Source of the DNA: an uncultured bacterium
Lineage (GTDB): Bacteria > Patescibacteriota > Minisyncoccia > UBA6257 > JAGGUH01
Direction of reading: 5' to 3'
DNA length: 24,156 bases
NCBI GenBank assembly: GCA_937877385.1
Contig: CALGBJ010000041.1
Coordinates: 1-24,156, forward strand
Position 1 is the stretch's first letter. Each line of letters starts with the position of its first letter. Of this stretch, positions 13,291-21,800 are shown in pieces. The notes beneath the pieces are model-generated. The model did no database searches. It was not told the DNA's origin and saw nothing but the letters and a program-made list of their open reading frames with translations. The translations under genes were made by a program, and so were the position numbers.

Positions 13291-14628
13291 ATGAAAATTA
13301 ATCAATTAAAAGATAAAAAGATAGCCATTGTTGGTTTTGGCCAAGAAGGGAGGTCGTTAGCCAATTTTTTGAAGAAGAAAAAAATAAAAGAAATTTTTAT
13401 TTTAGATGAAAAAAGAGAATTAAAAATCCCGGCATTTTTTAAAAAACGATTAGGAGAGAATTATTTAAGAAATTTAAGCGAATTTGATTTAATTTTTTTA
13501 AGCCCAGGAATTTCGCCAAAAAGGAGAGAGTTTGAAAGGTGTCAAGAAAAAATTTCTTCGGCTACGGAATTGTTTTTTGATAATTTTCCAGGGAAAATTA
13601 TTGGCGTTACCGGCACCAAAGGAAAAGGAACAACAGCTAGATTGATTTACCGAATTTTAAAGAAAGCCAAATCAAGAGAAAAAGTTTTTTTAGGAGGGAA
13701 TATTGGCAAACCTCTAATTTCTTTTTTAGAAAAAGCAGACAAGAAAACAATTATGATAGCTGAGCTTTCAAGTTTTCAGCTTCAAAACTTAAAAAAATCT
13801 CCTCGAATTTCCCTGCTAACAAATTTAGACAAAGACCATCTTGATTATCACTCTTCTTTGAGAGAATATCAGCAACTTAAGTTAAATATTTTTAGATTTC
13901 AAAAGAAAAAAGATTTAGCCATTGCCGATTTGTCTTTGAAGAAGAGGGTTGAAAAGATAAATCAAGCCAAAAAACTATTTTTTTCTCTTAGTAATAAAAA
14001 AAGTAATGCTTTCTTTGAAAACGGTTGGTTAAAAGTGAGGATAAAAAATAAAGAGAGAAAAATCTTGTCAGAAAAAGAAATAAAATTGCCTGGAAGACAT
14101 CTAAAAAAAGATATTTTAGGAAGCGTTCTCTTAGCTTCTTCTTTAAGAATAAAAAAAGAGGTTATTGCTAAAATAGTTAAAAGTTATCGACCAGACAAAC
14201 ATCGCTTAGAGAAATTTTTCCAAAAAGAGAAAATAATTTTCTATAACGATTCCAGCGCGACTAACCCTTTAGCTACTGTTGAAGCCATTAAAAGTTTTTC
14301 TTTGCCAATGATTTTAATTCTTGGCGGAAAGAATAAAGGGTTTGATTATCAAAAACTCTGTTCAACAATTAAGAAGAAAAATAAATTAATAAAATTAGTT
14401 ATTCTTTTTGGCGAAAATAAAGATCAACTAAAGAAGCTTTTGCCAAAAGATATTAAAAAAATCATTTTGTCTGATTTTAAAAAAATTGGTCAAGAAATCA
14501 AAAAGAATCTTTCTTTTGATAGAGGAATAGTTCTTTTCTCGCCAGCAGCTAGCAGTTTGGATTATTTTGAGAACTATCAAGAAAGAGGAAGGGTTTTTAA
14601 AGAAATAATCAGAAGGACCTTTAGTTAA
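13291..14628 (+). CDS. murD: UDP-N-acetylmuramoyl-alanine--D-glutamate ligase
   Basis: 445 residues, full length for MurD. Rossmann N-terminal domain IAIVGFGQEGRSLANFL (11-27) and SPGISPKRREFE; central ATPase with the mur-ligase P-loop GVTGTKGKGTTARL (105-118), GGNIGKPLISFL, the AELSSFQLQNL motif and NLDKDHLDYHSS; C-terminal ligase domain with DKHRLEKF, FYNDSSATNPLATVEAI and LILGGKNKGFDY, and the closing SPAASSLDYFENYQERGRVF. It adds D-Glu to UDP-MurNAc-L-Ala in the cytosolic branch of peptidoglycan synthesis, so the cell makes a wall. No other mur genes adjoin it. It is divergent from the regulator and followed by a 389-bp repeat island. Confidence 0.96.
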   Translation: MKINQLKDKKIAIVGFGQEGRSLANFLKKKKIKEIFILDEKRELKIPAFFKKRLGENYLRNLSEFDLIFLSPGISPKRREFERCQEKISSATELFFDNFPGKIIGVTGTKGKGTTARLIYRILKKAKSREKVFLGGNIGKPLISFLEKADKKTIMIAELSSFQLQNLKKSPRISLLTNLDKDHLDYHSSLREYQQLKLNIFRFQKKKDLAIADLSLKKRVEKINQAKKLFFSLSNKKSNAFFENGWLKVRIKNKERKILSEKEIKLPGRHLKKDILGSVLLASSLRIKKEVIAKIVKSYRPDKHRLEKFFQKEKIIFYNDSSATNPLATVEAIKSFSLPMILILGGKNKGFDYQKLCSTIKKKNKLIKLVILFGENKDQLKKLLPKDIKKIILSDFKKIGQEIKKNLSFDRGIVLFSPAASSLDYFENYQERGRVFKEIIRRTFS

Positions 14629-14703
14629 AATTACAAATTCCAAATCCCAAATTTCAAACAAATTCTAAATTCAAAATTACAAATTCTAAACAACCAAGTA
14701 AGT
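14629..14703. repeat. Heptad repeat array, TTCCAAA type
   Basis: Seven-base units of the form TTNCAAA/TTCTAAA run from 14631 to 14690 (for example TTACAAA, TCCCAAA, TTTCAAA, TTCTAAA), with one 4-nt register shift at 14659-14669. No gene is seen. Confidence 0.8.
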
Positions 14704-14855
14704 AGTAAAGAGTTAGAGGGTTAGGAAGCCGGTATGGAAGTTGGGTTAGGAAGTTAGAAATATAGAACAAAACGCAAATAAAAAAACAAAATAGGTAATA
14801 ACACCAACTTCCTAACCTCTTTACCAAACTGGCTTCCTAACCTTTTAACCTTAAA
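14704..14855. repeat. Long imperfect inverted repeat in murD-ftsK spacer
   Basis: The left arm (best part 14719-14755, containing GGTTAGGAAG twice, at 14719 and 14744) pairs with the right arm (14804-14842, containing CTTCCTAACC twice). Perfect blocks such as GGTTAGGAAGCC/GGCTTCCTAACC are separated by short mismatched stretches, and weaker pairing continues outward to about 14704 and 14855. The roughly 50-nt loop is A-rich. No ORF and no T-run. It resembles a MITE-like or hairpin element. Confidence 0.75.
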
Positions 14856-14980
14856 CTTTAAACAAGAAGTTTAGAATTTAGGATCTCGAATTTAGAATTT
14901 ATTTTTGTTTGATGATCGCTAATTGCCAACTGCCAATAGCCAATTGCTAATTGCCAAAGATGCACTCATCTTATACAAAG
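14856..14980. repeat. Heptad repeats upstream of ftsK
   Basis: 14870-14897 holds four 7-bp units of the TTTAGAA type. 14918-14959 holds six units of the GCCAATT type in perfect register (including GCTAATT, GCCAACT, GCCAATA), the reverse complement of the unit at 5204-5259. Nothing else is recognised before the ftsK promoter. Confidence 0.8.
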
Positions 14981-15009
14981 TTGAAATAATTTTTTAGATG
15001 ATTTAGAAT
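14981..15009 (+). promoter_or_regulatory. ftsK promoter, leaderless layout
   Basis: TTGAAA (14981-14986), 17-nt spacer, TAGAAT (15004-15009). The ATG at 15018 follows 8 nt after the -10 box, so the +1 should be at or within two bases of the start codon. Confidence 0.7.
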
Positions 15010-15017
15010 TCATAAAG

Positions 15018-17189
15018 ATGCCCAATAAGAAGGAACCGCTAAAAAAAACAAAAAAAATAATTCCCGGAGGAAAAAAAGAGATTTTTTCTCTTAAGTCAGA
15101 GACCAAAAAGAGTATTGTTGGGGTTATTTTTCTTGCTTTTTCTTTGTTCTTTTTTTTAAGCGGTTTTAACTTGACTGGTTTGGTTGGTCAAAAAATAAAT
15201 CAATTTGGTCGTTTTCTTTTTGGCTGGGGTTTTTGGTTTTTCCCTTTAACTCTCTTTTTTCTTTCTTTGGTCTTTTTTCTTTCTGAAAGGATTCATCATC
15301 TTTATTTAACAACCATTCTCGGCGGTTCTTTTTTCTTCTTTTCTTTTCTTTCTTTAATTTCTTTATTTTCTCCAGGCAAAGGAGGTTTTTTTGGTGATTT
15401 AGGAGCAAAATTGGAAGGGCTTTTTGCCTTTGCTGGTAGTTTGGTTTTTTATTTGTCTTTTCTGATTATTGGTCTTTTAATGGCTTTGGATGTTCCTCTG
15501 AAATTGGCAAAGTTTTTTAAGAAAAAGAAAGAAGAAGAAGTGATTTCTTTAGATTTAGAAAAAGAAAAAGAGAAGGGAAAAAAGGAACTGTCTCAAGAAA
15601 TAAGCAAGGATAGAAAAGAGGAAGAAGAGGAAAGAGAAGAGATTGAAAAAGAGATTCTGCCTGAAAAAGAAATATCTTTGGCCGAGGAAAAGAAAATTGG
15701 TTTGAACTTTTCTTTTTCTAAAAAAAAGAAAAGCAAGACAGAAAAAATTTTTCCTCCTTTAGATATTTTTACCAGCAAAGAAGAAAAGCCGCAGTCAACT
15801 GATATTAAAGTTAGCGCCAATATTATTAGGAGAACTTTGGCTAGTTTTGGCATTAGTGTTGATTTGGCCGAAGTAGATGTTGGGCCAACTGTCACTCGTT
15901 ATTCTTTTAGACCGGCTGAAGGAACAAGATTGACGAGAATAACTGCTTTGACTAATGAAATCGCTTTATCTTTGGCAGCTCATCCTATTAGGATAGAAGC
16001 ACCTATTCCTGGAAAATCCTTGATTGGGATAGAGGTGCCAAACAAAGTTGTCTCGGTAGTTAGATTGGCTCCGCTTTTGGCTAAAGAAGAATTTAAACTT
16101 TCTCCGCCTTTAGTTTTTCCTTTGGGCAGAGACGTGACTGGTTTGCCTTTTTATGCCGATTTGAATAAAATGCCCCACCTTTTGATTGCTGGTTCGACCG
16201 GTTCAGGTAAATCAGTTTGTATTCATTGTTTGCTTTCTTCTTTGCTTTTCAAAAATACCCCCGAAGAATTATCTCTTATTTTAATTGATCCTAAAAAAGT
16301 AGAACTTAGTTTGTATGAAGGTTTGCCTCATTTAATTTCGCCAGTTATTGTTGAAGCCAAAAAAGCGATTTCGGCTTTGAATTGGCTTTGCTCAGAAATG
16401 GAGAATCGTTATGAATTACTTTTAAGAGAAAAGGTTAGAGATTTATTTGCTTATAATGAAAAGAAAAGAAAACAAGGCGAGACAGAAGAGCCATACTTGG
16501 TAGCCGTTATCGATGAATTAGCAGATTTAATGAGTAATTATCCTCGAGAAATAGAGGCTTCAATTGTTAGATTGGCTCAAATGGCTCGGGCAACTGGTAT
16601 TCATTTGGTAGTTTCTACTCAAAGACCTTCAACCGAAGTAATTACCGGTTTGATTAAAGCCAATATTACTTCAAGAATAGCTTTTCAGGTAGCTAGTCAG
16701 ATTGATTCAAGGACGATTTTAGATATGGCTGGCGCTGAGAAACTGCTTGGTCGAGGAGATATGCTTTTCCTTTCAGCCGAACTTTCCAAACCAAAAAGGA
16801 TTCAAGCACCATTTGTTTCAGTCAAAGAGATTAAAAAATTAGTTGCTTTTTGGCAAGAAGAATACAAAGGGCAAGAAGAGGTACCGGCCGGCTCTTTAAG
16901 TGAAGGGTTAGAAGAAAGTTTGACTAAAGAAAAAATTTCTTTTGATGATTTTGCTCCGGCTGATGATGATGAGCTTTACCAGGAGGCCTATCAGATAATT
17001 GTTCAAACTGGTAAGGCCTCAGCTTCTTTGTTGCAGAGAAAATTGAGAATTGGCTATGCTCGAGCAGCTCGTCTTCTTGATCTTTTAGAAGAAAGGGGAG
17101 TGGTTGGTCCAGCCAGAGGAGCTAAGCCAAGAGAGGTTTTGGTTTCCAAAGAAGAAAACTCGCCAACTGATGACTTTAATAATTTTTAA
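15018..17189 (+). CDS. ftsK: FtsK/SpoIIIE DNA translocase
   Basis: 723 residues. N-terminal membrane domain with four helices (about 33-51, 66-90, 95-119, 136-158), a Lys/Glu-rich linker (168-255), then the alpha domain (about 260-360), the beta RecA-like motor with Walker A AGSTGSGKSV (391-400), Walker B LVAVIDELADLM (494-505) and the STQRPSTEVITGLIKANI segment, and a C-terminal winged-helix gamma domain (about 651-711, ending GPARGAKPREVLV) that reads chromosome polarity sequences. It pumps DNA through the closing septum and couples chromosome segregation to division. The linker is short compared with E. coli FtsK. argS follows 3 bp later. Confidence 0.97.
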   Translation: MPNKKEPLKKTKKIIPGGKKEIFSLKSETKKSIVGVIFLAFSLFFFLSGFNLTGLVGQKINQFGRFLFGWGFWFFPLTLFFLSLVFFLSERIHHLYLTTILGGSFFFFSFLSLISLFSPGKGGFFGDLGAKLEGLFAFAGSLVFYLSFLIIGLLMALDVPLKLAKFFKKKKEEEVISLDLEKEKEKGKKELSQEISKDRKEEEEEREEIEKEILPEKEISLAEEKKIGLNFSFSKKKKSKTEKIFPPLDIFTSKEEKPQSTDIKVSANIIRRTLASFGISVDLAEVDVGPTVTRYSFRPAEGTRLTRITALTNEIALSLAAHPIRIEAPIPGKSLIGIEVPNKVVSVVRLAPLLAKEEFKLSPPLVFPLGRDVTGLPFYADLNKMPHLLIAGSTGSGKSVCIHCLLSSLLFKNTPEELSLILIDPKKVELSLYEGLPHLISPVIVEAKKAISALNWLCSEMENRYELLLREKVRDLFAYNEKKRKQGETEEPYLVAVIDELADLMSNYPREIEASIVRLAQMARATGIHLVVSTQRPSTEVITGLIKANITSRIAFQVASQIDSRTILDMAGAEKLLGRGDMLFLSAELSKPKRIQAPFVSVKEIKKLVAFWQEEYKGQEEVPAGSLSEGLEESLTKEKISFDDFAPADDDELYQEAYQIIVQTGKASASLLQRKLRIGYARAARLLDLLEERGVVGPARGAKPREVLVSKEENSPTDDFNNF

Positions 17190-17192
17190 AAA

Positions 17193-18764
17193 ATGGACAA
17201 GAAGAAAATAGAAACTCTTTTAAAAAAGAAGGTTAAAGAAATTTTTTTGACTGAAATTGATTTTTCTTTGACTTGGCCCAAAGAAAGAAATTTTGGTGAT
17301 TTTTCCACAAACTTCCCTTTGGTAGCGGCTAAAGAACTAAAGAAAGAACCAAAAGAAGTAGCCTCTCTTTTTATTAAAAAAATTGAGAAAGATAAAGAAT
17401 TCGGTTCTCTTTTTGAGAAGGTTTATTTTCTTAATGGTTTTCTTAATTTTTTTCTTTCAGAGAAAATTTTAGTGGAGAAATTGATTTTTCTTTTTAAAGA
17501 AAGGAGAGCAAAGAAAAAAGAAAAAGTAATTTTGGAATTTATTTCTGCTAATCCAACCGGTGAATTGACTTTGGGTAATGCTCGGGGTGGTTTCTTGGGC
17601 GATTCTTTAGCTCGGCTTTTGAAAAAATGTGGTTATGAAGTTTTTTCCGAATATTATGTTAATAATGCTAAAAATTCTTTACAGATTCAGGAATTAGGAA
17701 AAACTTTTCTTGGTCGAGGGAAAAGTTATTTAAGCGATTATCTTGTCTCTTTAATCGAGAAATTGAAAGGTGAGAGAAATAAATTTAAAGACGAAAAGGA
17801 GGCTGGTTATTTTTTAGCAAAAATTATTCAGAAAGAAAACGAAGATTTCATTAAAAATAAATTAAAAATCCATTTTGATAATTTCTTCAGTGAAGAGTCG
17901 CTTTATCAGAAAAAAATTATTGAAAAGACCCTTGTTTTGTTAAAAAAAAGAAATCTTCTCTATGAGAAAGAAGGGGCTTTTTATTTGAAAACCAAAAGCT
18001 ACGGTGACGAGAAAGATAGAGTGATTATTCGTTCTAATGGTTTGCCGACTTACTTTTTGAGTGATATTGCTTATCATTTGACCAAGATTGAAAGAGGTTT
18101 CAGAAGGATGATTAATGTTTGGGGGGCTGATCATTATGGTCACAAAAAAAGAATGATGGCCGCTTTGAAATCATTAGGTTTTCTTAAAAAAGAGAGATTG
18201 GAAATAATTATTGTTCAGATGGTCAATTTAAAAAGAGGCCAGAAAAAAGAGAAAATGTCCAAAAGAATGGGAAAGTATCTTTCTTTAAAAGAATTAATTG
18301 AAGAAATTGGTTTGGATGTTAGTCGTTTTTTCTTTTTAATGAGATCACCGACAAGTCAATTGGATTTTGATTTGTCTTTAGTCAAAGAAAAATCGCAAAA
18401 AAATCCTCTTTATTATTTGCAATATGTCTGGGTGAGGATAAATGGTATTCTTAAAAAGAGCCAAGAGGAGAAAGTTGACTTAGCTAATTTAAGATTCGAG
18501 GAAATGAGTGAAAAGGAACTTTTAAGAGAGTTGATAAAGTTTGATGACTTAAAAGAAGAAATTGCTGAGAGTTTGAATATCCACCAGTTGGTTTCTTGGC
18601 TTGTTTCTTTAGCTGGGGTTTTTCATAGATTTTACGAAAATTGTCCAGTTTTAGTCAGTCAAAAGGAAATCAGAAATTCGAGATTAGTTTTAGTTAAAGC
18701 AACTAAAAGAGTTTTTCAAGAAAGTTTGGAAATTTTAGGTATTTCTTTGCCAGAAAAAATGTAA
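17193..18764 (+). CDS. argS: Arginyl-tRNA synthetase with altered HIGH motif
   Basis: 523 residues, a little short for bacterial ArgRS. N-terminal Add-1-like domain (1-105), then the class I catalytic core starting FISANPTGELTLGNARGGFL (116-135). The position of the HIGH signature reads TLGN (126-129), so both histidines are replaced. Other core features are normal: the SEYYVNNAK segment, SNGLPTYFLSDIAYHL, NVWGADHYGHKKRM, and KMSKR (354-358) followed by GKYLSLKELIEE. The C-terminal DALR-type helical anticodon domain begins about LYYLQYVWVRING and ends near ISLPEKM. It charges tRNA-Arg. The intact frame and conserved surroundings suggest an active lineage variant rather than decay. Confidence 0.95.
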   Translation: MDKKKIETLLKKKVKEIFLTEIDFSLTWPKERNFGDFSTNFPLVAAKELKKEPKEVASLFIKKIEKDKEFGSLFEKVYFLNGFLNFFLSEKILVEKLIFLFKERRAKKKEKVILEFISANPTGELTLGNARGGFLGDSLARLLKKCGYEVFSEYYVNNAKNSLQIQELGKTFLGRGKSYLSDYLVSLIEKLKGERNKFKDEKEAGYFLAKIIQKENEDFIKNKLKIHFDNFFSEESLYQKKIIEKTLVLLKKRNLLYEKEGAFYLKTKSYGDEKDRVIIRSNGLPTYFLSDIAYHLTKIERGFRRMINVWGADHYGHKKRMMAALKSLGFLKKERLEIIIVQMVNLKRGQKKEKMSKRMGKYLSLKELIEEIGLDVSRFFFLMRSPTSQLDFDLSLVKEKSQKNPLYYLQYVWVRINGILKKSQEEKVDLANLRFEEMSEKELLRELIKFDDLKEEIAESLNIHQLVSWLVSLAGVFHRFYENCPVLVSQKEIRNSRLVLVKATKRVFQESLEILGISLPEKM

Positions 18765-18781
18765 ATTGTGGAAAATGCCTT

Positions 18782-18809
18782 TTGACAGGAAAAAGATGAA
18801 AGGTAAAAT
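18782..18809 (+). promoter_or_regulatory. Strong nrdDG promoter with very short leader
   Basis: Consensus TTGACA (18782-18787), 16-nt spacer, TAAAAT (18804-18809). The nrdD ATG at 18822 lies 12 nt after the -10 box, giving a leader of about 5-6 nt. No NrdR-box pair is apparent. Confidence 0.75.
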
Positions 18810-18821
18810 TAATTTTTCAAA

Positions 18822-21800
18822 ATGACTAAAAGATTATTTAGCAAAATTATTAAAAGAGATGGCCGAAAAGTTAAATTTGAGAGCGAGAAAATAATCCAGG
18901 CCATTGAAAAAGCCGGTCAAGCCACTGGTGAATTTGGTAGAGAAGTAGCTGAAAAGCTAACAGCCAAAGTTCTTCTTTTAGCCAAGGAGGTTCTTAAAGA
19001 CAAGAAAACGCCAACAGTAGAAGAAATTCAAGATATTGTTGAGTTGGTTCTTTTTAATTCTCCTTTTTGGAAAACAGCTAGGGCTTATGCTATTTATCGA
19101 GAACAGCATCGTCAATTAAGAGAGATTGTTAGTCAAGCTGATGTTAGTTTAGTTGATAAATACTTAGAAAAAGTTACTTGGGAGATTAGAGAGAATTCCA
19201 ATATGACCTTTTCTCTTCAGGGTTTGAATAATTATGTCTCTTCAAAAATTATTTCTACTTATTGGCTTAATAAAATTTATCCAGAGGAAATTAGAAGGGC
19301 TCATGAAGAAGGAGATTTTCATCTCCACGATCTTTCTAATCTTTCAGTTTACTGTGTTGGCTGGGACTTGTATGACTTGCTTTTGAAAGGGTTTGGGGGC
19401 GTGCCAGGCAAAATTGAATCAAAGCCGGCCAAACATTTTCATTCGGCCTTAGGTCAATTAGTTAACTTTCTTTATTCACTCCAAGGAGAGACAGCTGGGG
19501 CAGTGGCTGTTTCTAATTTTGATACTTTGTTGGCGCCGTTTATTTACTATGACAAACTTTCTTATCGAGAAGTTTCCCAAGCTCTTCAAGAATTTCTTTT
19601 CAATATGAATGTGCCAACAAGAGTTGGTTTTCAGACGCCTTTTTCTAATATAACTTTAGATTTGACGCCTCCGCCACAACTGGCTAATTCGCCAGTTTTA
19701 ATTGGCGGTAAACTTCAAGATAAAACTTATAAAGAGTTTCAAAAAGAAATAGATATTTTTAACAAAGCCCTTTTAGAAAATTTCTTGGAAGGAGATGGCA
19801 AAGGTAGAGTTTTTTCTTTTCCTATTCCAACTTACAATATTACTAAGGATTTTGATTGGGGCAATAAAAATCTTGATCTTCTTTGGCGAGTGACAGCCAA
19901 ATATGGCTTGCCTTATTTCGCTAATTTCATCAATTCAGATATGAAACCAGAAGATATTAGGAGTATGTGTCTTTATCCTGAGGAGGAAGTTTTGATTAGA
20001 AATAATCGAAAAGTAAAAAGAAGGAAAATTGGCGAGATAGTTGAGAATTATAGGGGATCAGAATTTGATAGGGATGGTTGGAGTGATTGTCGGCCCGAAA
20101 AAAATTTGGAGGTGCTTTCTTTAAATTATCAAACAGGAAGAACAGAGTGGGCTAAGGTGATTAGATTTTTGAAAGTAAAAGACAACAAACTAGTGACTAT
20201 TTTTACTAATGAAGGTAAAAGAATAAAAGTTTCCAGCAAGCATCTTGTGCCGGTTTTAACTCCAGAAGGTTTGATAAATAAATTTGCTGAAGATGTTAAA
20301 GAGGGAGATTATTTGTTAGGACTAAAGAAATCTTCTAGTCTAAATGATGATGGCGAGTACCAGAAATTAAATGATAAATTAGTTTTGAATGAGGACTTAG
20401 CAAAGATTTTAGGTTATTTCACAGCCGATGGCAATTATTTATTTGAAACAAGAAAAAATCTTAAAACATTTGGTTTGCCTAGAGGTTTGCAATTTACTTT
20501 TAATTCTGAAACCAAAGAAAATGTTGAGGAAATTAAAAGTTTGATTAAAAAAGTTTTCGATTTAGAGGTTAAAGAAAGGAAAGATCCTCGTTATCATTCT
20601 TATTATCTTTATCTTTATAAAGCAGATTTGGCAAGGATTTTATGGCAGGCCGGTTTTAGGAAATATGGCCGTTTGCCTGATATTTTATTTAATTCTCCTT
20701 TAAAAGTTATAGAAAGTTTTCTCCTTTATCATTTTAAGGGAGATGGTTATTTAAAAAGAAAAGAAATTCATATTAATGACAAAGAGTTAGCCAGAGATTT
20801 AGTTCTTCTTTACTCTTTAATAGGCAAGCCAGTTACTTATCGGCAAAGGAGAAGTAGTCAAATTATTTATCTTCAGCATAGTTGTAAAGAGAGAGACAAA
20901 GATTCTAACTTTTTGTTATCTCAAACGCTATCCCAAAGAGTGCCTGGCTTTTTGGCTAAATCTACTTATTTAGTGCCAGGGCTTAGAAAATCAAGAATGG
21001 TTGGTCTTGAGACATTAAGGAAATATAGGGCTGTAACTCAATTAAGTCGAAGAATTGAAGATAGTGATTATTATATTAGCCGAGTAAAGAAAGTTGAAGT
21101 GAAAAATCTTTCCTATCCTCAGACATTTTTTGATTTAGAACTTGATAAGAATCATCTTTTTGTTCATTCTTTGGGAACAATTACTCATAATTGTTGCCGG
21201 TTGAGGATTGACAACCGCAAACTCGAGAAGCGAGGCGGTGGTCTTTTTGGTTCAAGCCCGTTGACTGGCTGTTATGACGAAAAGACAGAGATTTTAACTG
21301 AAGATGGTTGGAAATTGTTTAAAGATTTAAAGATGGAAGACAAGGTATTTACTTTAAGTGAGAATAATCGAATTGAACTTCATCAACCAGAACAACTTTT
21401 CAATTATGACTACGAAGGCGAAATGATTGAATTTAAAGCAAAATCTCTTGATTTACTAGTTACTCCTAATCACCGAATGGTTGTTGACAAAAAGTACAAG
21501 AAGAGAAGAACTTTTGTTGAAGCAAAGGACTTTAGTCCTTCTCGAGACCTTATTCCTAAAAAAGGAATATGGTTAGGTAAGAGGCAAGAATATTTTGAAC
21601 TTCCTCCAGTAGTTATACTTCAGGGGAGCGGATCACCTTCTCGTTTCTCTGATCAAGAGATAGGGTATATTCGGGAGATGAGAAGAAAAGGAAAAAGCTT
21701 TTATCAAATAGGAAAAGTGTTCAATTGTAATCCGGTAACCATTTACAATATTTGTCTTAATGAAAATTATGGTAACAGACAGAGGATAAGGATAAGATAT

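Noticed and set aside
15166..15408. 80-codon minus-strand ORF in ftsK
   Set aside because: Antisense of the Phe-rich membrane region of ftsK, which yields a Lys-rich artefact.
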